The notes under the pieces: model-generated
Databases searched by the model: none
Told to the model about the DNA's origin: nothing
What the model saw: only the letters and a program-made list of their open reading frames with translations
Program-made: the position numbers and the translations under genes
Virus record (IMG/VR): IMGVR_UViG_3300050821_010028
Location: 1-51,664 of that record
Source: a virus
Direction: 5' to 3' (one strand)
DNA length: 51,664 bases
Shown here: piece after piece, positions 1 through 8,252 of the stretch
How positions within the stretch are numbered: position 1 is the stretch's first letter
How the letters are laid out: every line of letters starts with the position of its first letter

Positions 1-692
1 TTCATGCTAGCAGAAAAGAAATTAGAATCCATACCAGCATTATTGCTACAGTTTTGTACACTAATACTACCGGCACTAGAGCCTTTAGCTGCCCCACCTA
101 CAATAGTATTAGAAGAATAGGTTCCACCAATTCCTCCACAAGTAATATCGCCTATCCAAATTGGACTAACTGGATACACTGGATAAGTTGGATAAACCGG
201 ATAGACTGGGGTGATACTGCGTCTAATACGATCATAACGATCATAATGATGATGGTGATGTTCTACCGGAGCTGCCTTGATTGGCTCTACATGTCCTTCG
301 GTATAGACAGCCGCAGCAATAATGCCACGGTTGGACAAATCTCCATGAGTATGAACGGCGACACTATTTGAACCGCTGGTAAAAACTAATTGGGCTCCAC
401 CATTATTGGTTTCTGGCCAAGCCTTAAGAGATAGTGTACCATAACCATTGACTACCCACATATCACTGGTAGGTTCGGTAGTGGCAAGCTCTCCACTGAG
501 CACATCAGTACCATCCACAGAAAGTTTAACTTGGACTTTTTGCCAAGTATGATTAGTAAATTTGATTTCAAATGGCTCATCGCCCCAAGCACCGATGGTA
601 TCAATGCCGTCCACGTAATATTTACGGAGGCTCTTGTTTCTAAATGTAGGGTGATGCGAAATGATTTCTAGTGAGTAATTTGGGTTAGACAT
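1..692 (-). CDS. Histidine-rich virion-like protein, partial (runs off left edge)
   Basis: The minus-strand frame stays open from an ATG at 692, preceded by AAGGAG, to the window edge, so only the first 230 or so residues are visible. The N-terminal half looks like a beta-rich domain (KVQVKLSVDGTDVLSGEL). It is followed by a run of five histidines, then tyrosine/proline repeats of the type PVYPVYPTYPVYP, then a Gly/Ser-rich stretch. I do not recognise the family. The composition and the similar His-rich gene at 3014-3283 suggest a structural or surface protein; that is inference. Confidence 0.8.
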   Translation of the reverse strand, partial: MSNPNYSLEIISHHPTFRNKSLRKYYVDGIDTIGAWGDEPFEIKFTNHTWQKVQVKLSVDGTDVLSGELATTEPTSDMWVVNGYGTLSLKAWPETNNGGAQLVFTSGSNSVAVHTHGDLSNRGIIAAAVYTEGHVEPIKAAPVEHHHHHYDRYDRIRRSITPVYPVYPTYPVYPVSPIWIGDITCGGIGGTYSSNTIVGGAAKGSSAGSISVQNCSNNAGMDSNFFSASM

Positions 693-779
693 GTGTTCTC
701 CTTAAGTCAATTAACCTTCAGCTCCACATATATCATATCTTTCATAGAAATTATCACTTTTTATCAGTAATAGCAAAAA

Positions 780-2063
780 TTACCCATTCTCAAAGAGAGA
801 AATATATCTTTTGGCGACATTTTCCCAAGTGTTTTCATTGAGATAGTCAATTTGTTTGTTGACTTGGTTGTCGCGGTGGGTCGGATTAAGAAACAAATCC
901 TCTAAAGCTTTAGCAATTTCTTCGGGAGAATCTGCTTTAATAGTGGGTAAATCGGAGAAATGATTGACAGAAGAAGTCACTACTGGGAGGGCTTTTGCCA
1001 TGGCGATGCGAGCGGCTCCAGAGGCGCCAAATACTTCATGAGAGGGATGCGAGATATACGGAAACAAAGTAGCTTGGTTAGTACGCATATAGCTATCTAA
1101 AGTTTCTTCAGATTGATATCCACGAAGAATGGCTACATTCTCTTCTACACCTAGTTGTTGAATAAGTTCTACTAACTCATTATAATATAGTTCATGCTCT
1201 GATTTATTATAAGGTGATTCAGAAAACAAACCAGTAAAGAAAACATCTGGATGATTTTTCTTTAAGACAGCGACTGTTTTAATAGAATTTTCCCAGCCCT
1301 TATATCGAAAACCAAATCCAAATTGCATGAAAGTCTTTTCAGATTTGTAAAAGTTCCATAGACGTTCTCGATTGGTACAAGGGAAACAGCCATGAGGTAT
1401 AACATATACCTTACCAGGAATATGTTTTTGGTTCTTCAAAACATCATAGGCTCCATCTAAATGGACTACGATTTCTGGGATAGCAGCCTCTACGATAGTC
1501 TTATCTTTGTGATTGAAAACTGAATGCATTGTCACGATGACGCGATACTCTGCCAGCTGACTCATAAGCGAGAGCCAATGACAAGCATTAGGCCATAATC
1601 CGAACTCATGCTGAATCCAGATGATATCTGGATCATATTCTTTTAATTCTTTTATTAGCTCTTGAAGAGGCTGTCCACGTTTCCAACAAGCCACTACTTT
1701 ATCGGGAGAAAATTCTCTACCACCAATTTCATTGAGCGCGCCAATAGAACTATCATTGTTCTCAATGAACATTTTGAAATCGCCAATATGTTTAATAACT
1801 TCTGACCATAAATTTTCTGAATAGGTAGCGATACCACATTTCATTTTCCAATTGCCAACTAAAGCAATTTTCATTTTCTTGGCTGACTTCTTTGCCAATT
1901 TAGAAACTATTTTGCCGTTCTTTACTCTGCCTCCAGTAATCAAATCTAATGAAGGTATATGAGATAGCTCACAAGGAATCTCTATAATTTGTAAGTCTTC
2001 TGAGACAATGGGACTATCTGATATGATACAGATCCTGTTATTTTTCACTCCGGCATAACGCAT
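780..2063 (-). CDS. GT4-family glycosyltransferase
   Basis: A 427-residue protein. After an N-terminal extension of about 65 residues, a GT-B fold begins (KIALVGNWKMKCGIATYSENLW, split here as in group 4 enzymes). The C-terminal donor domain carries VFGASGAARIAMAKALPVVTSS, the region that binds the sugar nucleotide in GT4 enzymes. It would transfer a sugar to a glycan or protein acceptor in the cytoplasm. Its start overlaps the end of the pyruvyl transferase gene upstream by 26 bp, so the two are probably translated together. The pair suggests modification of a virion or cell-surface glycan. The acceptor cannot be told from sequence. Confidence 0.85.
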   Translation of the reverse strand: MRYAGVKNNRICIISDSPIVSEDLQIIEIPCELSHIPSLDLITGGRVKNGKIVSKLAKKSAKKMKIALVGNWKMKCGIATYSENLWSEVIKHIGDFKMFIENNDSSIGALNEIGGREFSPDKVVACWKRGQPLQELIKELKEYDPDIIWIQHEFGLWPNACHWLSLMSQLAEYRVIVTMHSVFNHKDKTIVEAAIPEIVVHLDGAYDVLKNQKHIPGKVYVIPHGCFPCTNRERLWNFYKSEKTFMQFGFGFRYKGWENSIKTVAVLKKNHPDVFFTGLFSESPYNKSEHELYYNELVELIQQLGVEENVAILRGYQSEETLDSYMRTNQATLFPYISHPSHEVFGASGAARIAMAKALPVVTSSVNHFSDLPTIKADSPEEIAKALEDLFLNPTHRDNQVNKQIDYLNENTWENVAKRYISLFENG

Positions 2064-3051
2064 GTTCTACCCTTTGTCTTAGTTCCGTAAATATATTTCG
2101 GTCTATTGGTAGAACAGAGGAAACTTTTCCAGTTAATAGATCATTAATTTCTTTCATCAAAAGGTTTTTAGAACATCCGTAATAGGAGAGGTGGGATCGG
2201 CTAGAATCTTTTAACTTATCATGATGTGCAATAGTAAGACAAGGAGTCCGTGCCATATCTGCCAAAATCATGCCATGGTATCTCTGTGTGATGATGATAC
2301 GATGTTTAGACATTAAATCAATAGCAGACTGTAAATTAGCGGGTTTATCTAGAATAGAATTCTTTTCAATACCCTTCATCCTATTAATGATCTCGGCAGC
2401 AGCATAACAGTCATTTAGTTTACCATTGATACAATATGGTAGAAACTTGACCGTATAGTCATTATCAATAAATGAATCTAATAGCTGAGCCATTTCAATT
2501 TTGAAGTAGTCCCAAGCAGCATGTTGCCAATGCGGATCGTTCCACTTAGGAACCACCGCAATATTAGGAATGAAAAGAATAGAATTAGGTATTTTAGAGA
2601 TAGCCAAGGGACTATGCAAAGAATATACTAAATCTGTAATAACCATGATATTATCATTTAGTCTTTTCAGATTATCATAACCGGCATAACTTCTTAAGGC
2701 TATTAGTTTAGCTAATGGCAATAGCCGTTGATGGTCGGGATGTATATCCGTTTCAGCACCAACACCAATATACATTATAGATTTCTGTTTTAACAATTCA
2801 AAATCGAGAGCGCGGGAAGTTTTCAAAGGCTCGCCCAAAAATGAGCCGCCCCCAAAAAATACTACATCCACATCTTGAAGATGATGATTTTTAATCTTAT
2901 CAGTAAAAACAAAGTTAAAAGAAGGAAATATTCTTTTGAACGCCTCTACAAATAAATCATCACCAAGATTACCCTGATGATACCATCCATACACTAGGAC
3001 GGTGGGATTTACTTTAATAGTAGGCGACCCAGAAAATTTCTCTAACGTCAT
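2038..3051 (-). CDS. Polysaccharide pyruvyl transferase family protein
   Basis: A 337-residue protein with the features of the CsaB/WcaK family: N-terminal GWYHQGNLGDDLF, a glycine-rich VVFFGGGSFLGEPL around residue 65, and C-terminal RYHGMILADMARTPCL. Known members add ketal pyruvate from phosphoenolpyruvate to sugar hydroxyls, making cell-wall or capsule polymers acidic. GGAAAG lies just before the ATG. It overlaps both neighbours and forms one block with the downstream glycosyltransferase. The family is clear; the substrate is unknown. Confidence 0.85.
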   Translation of the reverse strand: MTLEKFSGSPTIKVNPTVLVYGWYHQGNLGDDLFVEAFKRIFPSFNFVFTDKIKNHHLQDVDVVFFGGGSFLGEPLKTSRALDFELLKQKSIMYIGVGAETDIHPDHQRLLPLAKLIALRSYAGYDNLKRLNDNIMVITDLVYSLHSPLAISKIPNSILFIPNIAVVPKWNDPHWQHAAWDYFKIEMAQLLDSFIDNDYTVKFLPYCINGKLNDCYAAAEIINRMKGIEKNSILDKPANLQSAIDLMSKHRIIITQRYHGMILADMARTPCLTIAHHDKLKDSSRSHLSYYGCSKNLLMKEINDLLTGKVSSVLPIDRNIFTELRQRVEHALCRSEK

Positions 3052-3283
3052 AGACTTTCCACTTAATAACTAGAGTAAATTCGTGATGATGAGTATTGTC
3101 GCGGTGAATTGACCACTCCAATTCATCATGGTGATGATGGTGATGATGAGGATCACATGGAGGTGGCTCATGCTTATGTCTAAACTTGACTTCTACTCTG
3201 TGGGGTAGTCCTTGTAATGGAAGACGAACCGTATCGCTTCCTACGGCAACTAGTTCTCCACCTTCTTCGTTTCTTGGGCGCAT
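3014..3283 (-). CDS. Small protein with seven consecutive histidines
   Basis: An 89-residue protein started by ATG behind AAGGAG. The middle holds HKHEPPPCDP, then seven histidines in a row, then DELEWSIHRDNTHHHEF. The His codons alternate CAT and CAC, so this is a natural tract and not a single-codon repeat. The C-terminus overlaps the next gene by 38 bp. The beta-rich flanks resemble the first gene of the window, which also has a His run. Metal binding or a virion structural role is possible, but no family is recognised. Confidence 0.7.
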   Translation of the reverse strand: MRPRNEEGGELVAVGSDTVRLPLQGLPHRVEVKFRHKHEPPPCDPHHHHHHHDELEWSIHRDNTHHHEFTLVIKWKVYDVREIFWVAYY

Positions 3284-3318
3284 AGTATCTCCTTAAAGAT
3301 TTATGCTCTTATGCCCAA

Positions 3319-3936
3319 TTATTCCAGCATTCTGAATAAGTTTTCGTTCCCCTTACAATAGACACGTAATCTATCCAGCCAAGCCTGAGACTTTATCTTA
3401 AACATTACCGGCATTTTAGCAAAGGTCGTACTGGCACCCTTACAAACCACCCCCTCAAAAGTCATCCCAGGCAGGGTAGATTGTTTAACTTTGTCAAATA
3501 AATCTACACTAACTAGACCCTCATAAAGGACCTTCGGGGTATCTAGGTGTCCAAACAATGTAATAAATTGCTGTGGCTCCAGGATGCCCTGCTTATATGG
3601 GTTGACGTCGAATAGAGTCACGGTCAGGTCTTCCTCGAAGTTATGAGTGCCGGCAAAAGAGCTGGGTCCCCATAATTCAAAGAAGCAAATGGTATCCTTC
3701 CATCCCTGTTCCTTGAACACCTTAGCTAGGTCAGCTTCATACTTATCTCGCACCATCCTAACGGCAACTCCAAACGGTTTGGAGTTTTCATCCATTAATT
3801 GATTCTTGGTACCAAATTTATAGAATCCTCGCTTAGAATTCCATTCGGCTCGGATGTTGGACCCATCTAGCTTATCGAAAGCATAAATATGAACATCGTG
3901 CCTAATTTCTTTGGTAATGGAAGGATAGTGTTTCAT
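3319..3936 (-). CDS. RNA ligase-like nucleotidyltransferase (copy 1)
   Basis: A 205-residue protein with the covalent nucleotidyltransferase motifs of the Rnl2-like family. Motif I is DKLDGSN, with the expected adenylated lysine at residue 22. After it come FGTKNQ, FELWGPSSFAGTHNF, motif IV EGVVCKG and motif V MFKIKS. Known members activate with ATP and seal 5'-phosphate to 3'-OH RNA ends, often tRNAs cut by host nucleases. There is no obvious extra C-terminal domain, so this is the minimal catalytic module. A paralogue lies at 37390-38004. The start overlaps the stop of the upstream gene by 4 bp. Confidence 0.8.
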   Translation of the reverse strand: MKHYPSITKEIRHDVHIYAFDKLDGSNIRAEWNSKRGFYKFGTKNQLMDENSKPFGVAVRMVRDKYEADLAKVFKEQGWKDTICFFELWGPSSFAGTHNFEEDLTVTLFDVNPYKQGILEPQQFITLFGHLDTPKVLYEGLVSVDLFDKVKQSTLPGMTFEGVVCKGASTTFAKMPVMFKIKSQAWLDRLRVYCKGNENLFRMLE

Positions 3937-4547
3937 AGGAATGGTTTAAATACGTTGGTAATGAATTTAGTCAACTTACTGTTGGAATAACCAAACAGTT
4001 CTTTATGTTCTTCACAGCAGCAGCCTTCAGTGAAATCTCCACTAACGAGCTGAGTATACACCGCTTCATTGGGGCAATCTTTTTTGAAATTGCATTTGCG
4101 GTCTAGATAGGCTTGATGATACCCGCCCTCATCTTTCCAGACTCGGTACTCATAGGCTTCTTGATCTTGCTCCCAGAGTTCCTCTCGGGTAGCATTGCCA
4201 TCAAAATCCATGTCCGCAAGGTCTGGTTTGATTTTACACTGTACAAACAGCTGGCGCAGACATTTCTCACAAAAACTAAAGGTATAGCGAGTCATATCAA
4301 ACAAATGATACGAATCATAGCCGCCAGTTACTTTTGCTTTGTATAATCCGTGAGGATACTGCTCATTGTGAGTTCCAAGGGGACACATTGTTTCGCCGCA
4401 TAAATTACACAGGATTTCTCGTGGGTCAATCACTTGACGAGTGTTATTACACTGCCGACAAGGGTGTTCTTTCCAGTCGTGGTCAGGTGAGTTTTCAAGA
4501 CGCCAGTTGCAACCCTGACATTCTACGTAGGTATGTTTTTTGTTCAT
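3933..4547 (-). CDS. Cysteine-rich zinc-binding protein
   Basis: About 204 residues with several Cys pairs: CQGCN, CRQCNN, CNLCGETMC, CEKCLRQ and a C-terminal CCCEEHKELFG. These suggest several zinc knuckles. I take the ATG at 4547 because the alternative eight codons upstream (4571) lies inside the terminator hairpin of groES. Neither start has a good ribosome site. No family is recognised. Nucleic acid or protein binding is a guess based only on the zinc motifs. Confidence 0.6.
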   Translation of the reverse strand: MNKKHTYVECQGCNWRLENSPDHDWKEHPCRQCNNTRQVIDPREILCNLCGETMCPLGTHNEQYPHGLYKAKVTGGYDSYHLFDMTRYTFSFCEKCLRQLFVQCKIKPDLADMDFDGNATREELWEQDQEAYEYRVWKDEGGYHQAYLDRKCNFKKDCPNEAVYTQLVSGDFTEGCCCEEHKELFGYSNSKLTKFITNVFKPFL

Positions 4548-4553
4548 AGTGTA

Positions 4554-4585
4554 ATAAAAAAGCCGTCCCATTGCTGAGACGGCTT
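4554..4585 (-). terminator. Rho-independent terminator after groES
   Basis: An 8-bp GC-rich inverted repeat (AAGCCGTC / GACGGCTT) with a ten-base loop, followed on the minus strand by a run of T. It ends the groES transcript about 20 bp past the stop codon. Confidence 0.8.
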
Positions 4586-4605
4586 AGAAACTTAATTGAA
4601 TGAAG

Positions 4606-4896
4606 TTATCTGATAACGGCTAGGATTTGATCTTCTCTGAGAACCAGAGCAGTCTGTCCAGCATCCGTTAGCTCAGTAGCAAAATTCTTATTGAAGACAA
4701 TGACGTCTCCAACATGAACTTCTAGTGGCACAACAGAACCATCAGCGGCGACACGACCAGAACCAACGGCAACAATCTTGCCACGAACTAGTTTATCCTC
4801 GACAGTATCAGGTCGGTGGATTAGGCTACCAGCGAACTGCTTAGGTGCCTCTTCTTTGGTAACGACAACGAAATCTCTTAGTGGTTGAATGCTCAT
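4606..4896 (-). CDS. groES: Co-chaperonin GroES
   Basis: A 96-residue protein of normal GroES length: N-terminal IQPLRDFVVV, a mobile-loop region around residues 17-32 (APKQFAGSLIHRP), VRGKIVAVGSGR, VGDVIVFNKNFATEL and a C-terminal VLREDQILAVI. It caps a GroEL ring during folding of client proteins. No groEL is in the window, so it presumably works with the host chaperonin or one encoded elsewhere, as phage T4 Gp31 does. AAGGAG precedes the ATG. The gene is alone with its own terminator. The mobile loop differs from the cellular consensus, which could change partner or substrate size. Confidence 0.93.
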   Translation of the reverse strand: MSIQPLRDFVVVTKEEAPKQFAGSLIHRPDTVEDKLVRGKIVAVGSGRVAADGSVVPLEVHVGDVIVFNKNFATELTDAGQTALVLREDQILAVIR

Positions 4897-4921
4897 ATGA
4901 ACTCCTTGTCAGATTCATATA

Positions 4922-5092
4922 TCACTCGGAGTCGGCTTCAATAATTCTAATCAATTGCTCAAAGCAAAACTTGATTCTTTTCTTATCTGCCATCTCATTG
5001 AACTTGATTTCAAACTGATAGACCTTCTCATAATCGTTGAAATCCATATTTTTAATCTTGAGAACCTGACAAGCTTGCCGAATGATACCCAT
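4922..5092 (-). CDS. Small unknown ORF, in frame behind the HNH gene
   Basis: A 56-residue reading frame from an ATG at 5092, with GAGGAG about 12 bp upstream, to TGA at 4922. It is rich in Lys, Glu and Ile (KIKNMDFNDYEKVYQFEIKF). The same frame is open without a start codon from directly behind the TAA of the upstream HNH gene, so about 30 further sense codons precede the ATG. It may be a separate small gene or the remains of a longer HNH protein cut by a nonsense change. Confidence 0.45.
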   Translation of the reverse strand: MGIIRQACQVLKIKNMDFNDYEKVYQFEIKFNEMADKKRIKFCFEQLIRIIEADSE

Positions 5093-5191
5093 TGGCAGCG
5101 CCCGCTCCTCTTGATTGACTGCTTTCGGCAGACACTCTTCTTTAGCTATATTCAGTACTTTGATTCTTAGGTTATTGAAATATAATCTTTT

Positions 5192-5455
5192 TTACTTCTC
5201 TAACTTATCAGTTGACCAATTGAATTTCTTACAATATTCAAAGAAAGGTTTATTACCTCTTTGGTTATTGTGTAAAGAGCAAGAAACGGTGAGGTTGGTG
5301 GTGTTGTAAGTTCCTCGACGACTATCTGGAACAATATGTTCCATGGTGACAGTCTCGGGAGTGAGTACTTGATCGCAGTAGCAGCAAATCATTCCGTCGC
5401 GATTGATGACGTAATCTTTGATGCGCTTCTGTCTTTTTCTTTCCTGGGCGCCCAT
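5192..5455 (-). CDS. HNH endonuclease
   Basis: An 87-residue protein with a compact HNH domain: CCYCDQ, then EHIVPDSRRGTYNTTNL and CSLHNNQRG, giving the His-Asn-His metal site plus one zinc-type Cys pair. The start at 5455 (MGAQERK) has AAGGATT before it, and its basic N-terminus fits DNA binding. Such genes are usually free-standing homing nucleases or DNA-nicking enzymes in phages. The same frame continues past the stop (see 4922-5092). Confidence 0.8.
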   Translation of the reverse strand: MGAQERKRQKRIKDYVINRDGMICCYCDQVLTPETVTMEHIVPDSRRGTYNTTNLTVSCSLHNNQRGNKPFFEYCKKFNWSTDKLEK

Positions 5456-5463
5456 ATTAATCC

Positions 5464-6135
5464 TTATAGTAAGTGTGCACAATCATTAATGCTCAATAAT
5501 CTCCATCCATCCTTTCCAAAATACAATTTTGAGAGAGAAGTGTTTTCGATAGTAACCTTCCAAGTGAAACTCTGATCAAATCCCATTACATAATGTAATA
5601 GACACTTGATGGTCATTCCGTGACTGAAACAATAGATATTGGTTGGCGGTTTACCTGCCTTACGATTTCTGGCAGCAGCCTCGATGTATCCTTTATTATA
5701 TAGGATAGTATCTTCCACCCACCTAGAAGCTCGACGCTCAACCTGATGAAGAGACTCACCATTAGGTGGCAGAAAGCCATGAGCTAACAGTCCCATACGA
5801 GCTTGTACGGGTAGAGTGATAGTATCTTTGCGGGAAGCATGGGTCCAATCCCCAGCACTGTATTCTCTTAGGTCTTCCGCAATAGTAATTCCGGCTGGGC
5901 TCGTCCTATTAGTAGCAATCATGGCGGTGTCTAAAGCACGAGTATAATGAGATGAGTAAATGTGATCAATGCCCTTTAACTCGGGTGCCAATCTATCTCT
6001 CAATAGATGGGCTTGACGCCTACCATTATCAGATAGTGGAGTAGTTCCTTCCTGTCCCATTAGGTCAGGATTCTCATTGGTGGTAGATTGACCATGACGA
6101 ACTAGTGTCAGATAAAACTCATTATAGTCTAGCAT
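5464..6135 (-). CDS. Histidine phosphatase (phosphoglycerate mutase-like) protein
   Basis: A 223-residue protein with the catalytic LVRHGQSTTNEN motif at residues 12-22, the second His region in CFSHGMTIKCLL, and the acidic residue region REYSAGDW. GGAGAATG lies before the start. The branch-1 histidine phosphatase superfamily includes mutases and phosphatases. The sequence does not say which small molecule or protein is dephosphorylated. The C-terminus overlaps nothing and the HNH gene follows 9 bp later. Confidence 0.82.
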   Translation of the reverse strand: MLDYNEFYLTLVRHGQSTTNENPDLMGQEGTTPLSDNGRRQAHLLRDRLAPELKGIDHIYSSHYTRALDTAMIATNRTSPAGITIAEDLREYSAGDWTHASRKDTITLPVQARMGLLAHGFLPPNGESLHQVERRASRWVEDTILYNKGYIEAAARNRKAGKPPTNIYCFSHGMTIKCLLHYVMGFDQSFTWKVTIENTSLSKLYFGKDGWRLLSINDCAHLL

Positions 6136-6478
6136 AGATACATTCTCCTAATAGCAGCGTAGAAAACAAAGCGAAAACAAGAATGCTAAACATAAGTATG
6201 CCTCGTTTAGTTGCCGCCTTCTTACAGTATGCTTCAAATTCTTTTTGAGCATGTTGTGTCCAATATTCGTTAGCTTGAACAGCATTGTATGAATGATTGG
6301 CACAATCATCGCTACAGAACCACGGACCCTTATCCCAATTGGGAGACCAAAAAGCTTTGCGCCTCCAACCTCTAGATGCCCACTCTTCTTGTTGAGCTTT
6401 ATACTCAGTGCCATGAGTCAGGGGGTGTTGTTCTGATTTTCTGCACCCCCAGCATTCAAGATAAACAATTCCGCTCAT
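6122..6478 (-). CDS. Zinc-finger protein with a C-terminal membrane segment
   Basis: 118 residues from an ATG that overlaps the stop of the upstream gene (ATGA). CWGC near the start and WFCSDDC around residue 55 could form one zinc site. A hydrophobic segment close to the C-terminus (ILMFSILVFALFSTLLLG) would anchor it in a membrane with the zinc domain in the cytoplasm. It resembles small FCS/MYM-like treble-clef modules, but the family is not certain. Confidence 0.65.
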   Translation of the reverse strand: MSGIVYLECWGCRKSEQHPLTHGTEYKAQQEEWASRGWRRKAFWSPNWDKGPWFCSDDCANHSYNAVQANEYWTQHAQKEFEAYCKKAATKRGILMFSILVFALFSTLLLGECIYARL

Positions 6479-6867
6479 GACTCCGTCGTCCTTCCAATGG
6501 TCAAGTGAAAACCAAATCTTGGTTCCCTTGGCAAGCCATACTTCTCTCGCAATTCCGAAAGATAAGGACATTTTGCCTTGAGCCAGTAGTATTCGTTGTT
6601 GTCTATAACGCCGCCTTCGTATTCGAATTCAACAATCTTATTGGCGTCAATTCCCCACAAATTCATATTAGGAATGCGTTCTCCCCTAATAATAGAAACG
6701 TGAGTTCCCCAAACTGGTCGGGTCAACTTGCCCCTCCAAGGAAATTCCCTAGTGAACAAACACCTATAGTATTTGGAGATTTCATCGTCACACATCAACA
6801 CTAACCACCTCTCAGAAGAGGCTAGGTGCGTGCGTGGTGAATACACCAGCTTACCGACAGACTTCAT
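6475..6867 (-). CDS. Candidate 2H (LigT-like) phosphoesterase
   Basis: A 130-residue protein with two H-x-T/S motifs at the right spacing: THVSIIRGE at about residue 56 and FHLTIGRT close to the C-terminus. This pattern marks the 2H superfamily (LigT, CPDase, AKAP18), which acts on 2',3'-cyclic phosphates or 2',5' linkages in RNA. In a genome with two RNA ligases, a role in healing cut RNA ends is plausible but unproven. Translationally coupled to its neighbours on both sides. The assignment rests on the two motifs only. Confidence 0.6.
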   Translation of the reverse strand: MKSVGKLVYSPRTHLASSERWLVLMCDDEISKYYRCLFTREFPWRGKLTRPVWGTHVSIIRGERIPNMNLWGIDANKIVEFEYEGGVIDNNEYYWLKAKCPYLSELREKYGLPREPRFGFHLTIGRTTES

Positions 6868-7265
6868 AGAAAAACTTTCAAGTGATTGATTTTGTGTACT
6901 AGTTTAACTAGTCGACAGATTTTATCAACCGTATTTATAGCACTATTAGAGTCGAAATGAGTTTTATAGTGATCAATAGTAAAAAGATTTTGAATCTCTT
7001 TAATTTCTTTGAAACGAGTATCTGTTAATGGAATAACAACTTTTTCATTAACGATATTGCCGTCTTCATCTTTTTCAATGTCAAAGAAAAAGAGAGTAAC
7101 CATATGACCATTACAATTATCAGGAGTTACTATCTCTGCTACCACTTTGTAATCGGGTAGATGAAGATTGTAAGTTAGCTCGCGCATCTGCCCAATGTAG
7201 ACGGAAGCATGTTTACGAAATCTGGTAAGGTCTAATTTTTCACCAATATCTAATCGGTATTCCAT
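6864..7265 (-). CDS. Unknown protein, paralogue of the gene at 25884-26300
   Basis: A 133-residue protein. Its last third (TDTRFKEIKEI and ICRLVKLVHKINHLKVFL) matches in layout the C-terminus of the 25884-26300 product (SDTRFNNYKPI and LCELIRYLYRLSNLTAFV). A central PDNCNGHMVTLFFFD stretch looks like a beta strand pair. No known family. It starts 11 bp behind the 3' end of tRNA-Arg and lacks a clear ribosome site. Confidence 0.6.
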   Translation of the reverse strand: MEYRLDIGEKLDLTRFRKHASVYIGQMRELTYNLHLPDYKVVAEIVTPDNCNGHMVTLFFFDIEKDEDGNIVNEKVVIPLTDTRFKEIKEIQNLFTIDHYKTHFDSNSAINTVDKICRLVKLVHKINHLKVFL

Positions 7266-7276
7266 AATAAAAATAG

Positions 7277-7347
7277 TTCCGGGGATTGGATTCGGACCAA
7301 TATTTGGAAAGTCGGAGTTTCCTGTCCTGCCATTAGACGAACCCGGA
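7277..7347 (-). tRNA. tRNA-Arg(CCG)
   Basis: Cloverleaf readable on the minus strand: anticodon stem GGAAA/TTTCC around loop CTCCGAC (anticodon CCG, codon CGG) and T loop TCCGAAT. One mismatch at the base of the acceptor stem. CCA is not encoded, unlike most tRNAs here. Confidence 0.8.
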
Positions 7348-7358
7348 GGAGAGAAATT

Positions 7359-7432
7359 TGGCTCGGGAACAAGGATTCGAACCTAGATTAATGGAGTCAG
7401 AGTCCACTGTCCTGCCGTTGGACGATTCCCGA
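7359..7432 (-). tRNA. tRNA-Gln(CTG)
   Basis: Acceptor TCGGGAA/TTCCCGA, D arm GTCC..GGAC, anticodon loop CTCTGAC (CTG, codon CAG) and T loop TTCGAAT. CCA is encoded at 7359-7361. It lies 11 bp from tRNA-Arg. Confidence 0.9.
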
Positions 7433-7439
7433 ATTACCT

Positions 7440-8243
7440 TTATGTAACTTTATTACTATCGTTTAAAGTCCAAGATTCTGGATATTCACCCTTCATCATA
7501 TAGTGGCAACCATGTTTCTTCAAAAACTCTTGAAGTGGTTTATAAGGAATACGTTTTAATTTTCCGAAATTAGTATCCTCATTGTAATCTTTTTCTTCAC
7601 TTTCCTTACGACCATATTCGTCAATAAGTGTTTGACCCATATTCACCTTTAATGAACCATATGTCGACAAAATTGCAGGGGTTTCATAATTACCAAACCA
7701 TTTACCACCAGCAGAGATCAGTCGATGATCTCTGGCTTGGATGCATTCAATCATAGGAAACAACCCTGTATCTATAAATGTCGGAGCATAGATATCAGGA
7801 AATGATGTTAGTGGAGCCAACTGATAAGCCAACACAAGCAATAAATCATGTGTGGGAATAACATTTTTCAGCGTTACCTTTTGAGTCAAACGCCCGGACG
7901 GCTCTCGTGGCGAAGGCGGCGTTTTCATCTTAACATTCTGAGGTGGCACGTAAAGTGTTTTAAGCTCAAGGCGGGCGCCCGAAATATGATCAAAATCAGG
8001 ATAACCTTCACGCTCACCGACAGTTTTGCTAGCTCTTCGTAAACCCAAACCATTGATACTAGAATAAAGCTTGTCCAGTGTCGGAATACACCCATCTACT
8101 AAGGTGCCAACAATTGTCCCAATTTGGGACGGCTCAAATTCAAGTAAAGTGCTTTTGTGTAAATGGATAATATCCAGCTGAACACCAATAAGAGATTTTA
8201 AGCTGTCTTCTACATCTTTCATCATCTGTTGTGGAACACTCAT
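7440..8243 (-). CDS. Putative PD-(D/E)XK nuclease (restriction-like)
   Basis: A 267-residue protein. Around residues 80-97 it has GYPDFDHISGARLELKTLYV, which fits the active site of PD-(D/E)XK nucleases (acidic residue, short spacer, then E-x-K). The rest includes conserved-looking blocks but no second domain. A type II restriction enzyme-like or DNA-processing role is likely. No methyltransferase gene is adjacent, so it is not an obvious restriction-modification pair. GGAGTATTT precedes the ATG. Confidence 0.5.
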   Translation of the reverse strand: MSVPQQMMKDVEDSLKSLIGVQLDIIHLHKSTLLEFEPSQIGTIVGTLVDGCIPTLDKLYSSINGLGLRRASKTVGEREGYPDFDHISGARLELKTLYVPPQNVKMKTPPSPREPSGRLTQKVTLKNVIPTHDLLLVLAYQLAPLTSFPDIYAPTFIDTGLFPMIECIQARDHRLISAGGKWFGNYETPAILSTYGSLKVNMGQTLIDEYGRKESEEKDYNEDTNFGKLKRIPYKPLQEFLKKHGCHYMMKGEYPESWTLNDSNKVT

Positions 8244-8252
8244 AAATACTCC

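Noticed and set aside
54-371. Plus-strand 105-codon frame at the left edge
   Set aside because: It is the antisense of the His/Pro-rich minus-strand gene, whose good ribosome site and protein features are convincing.
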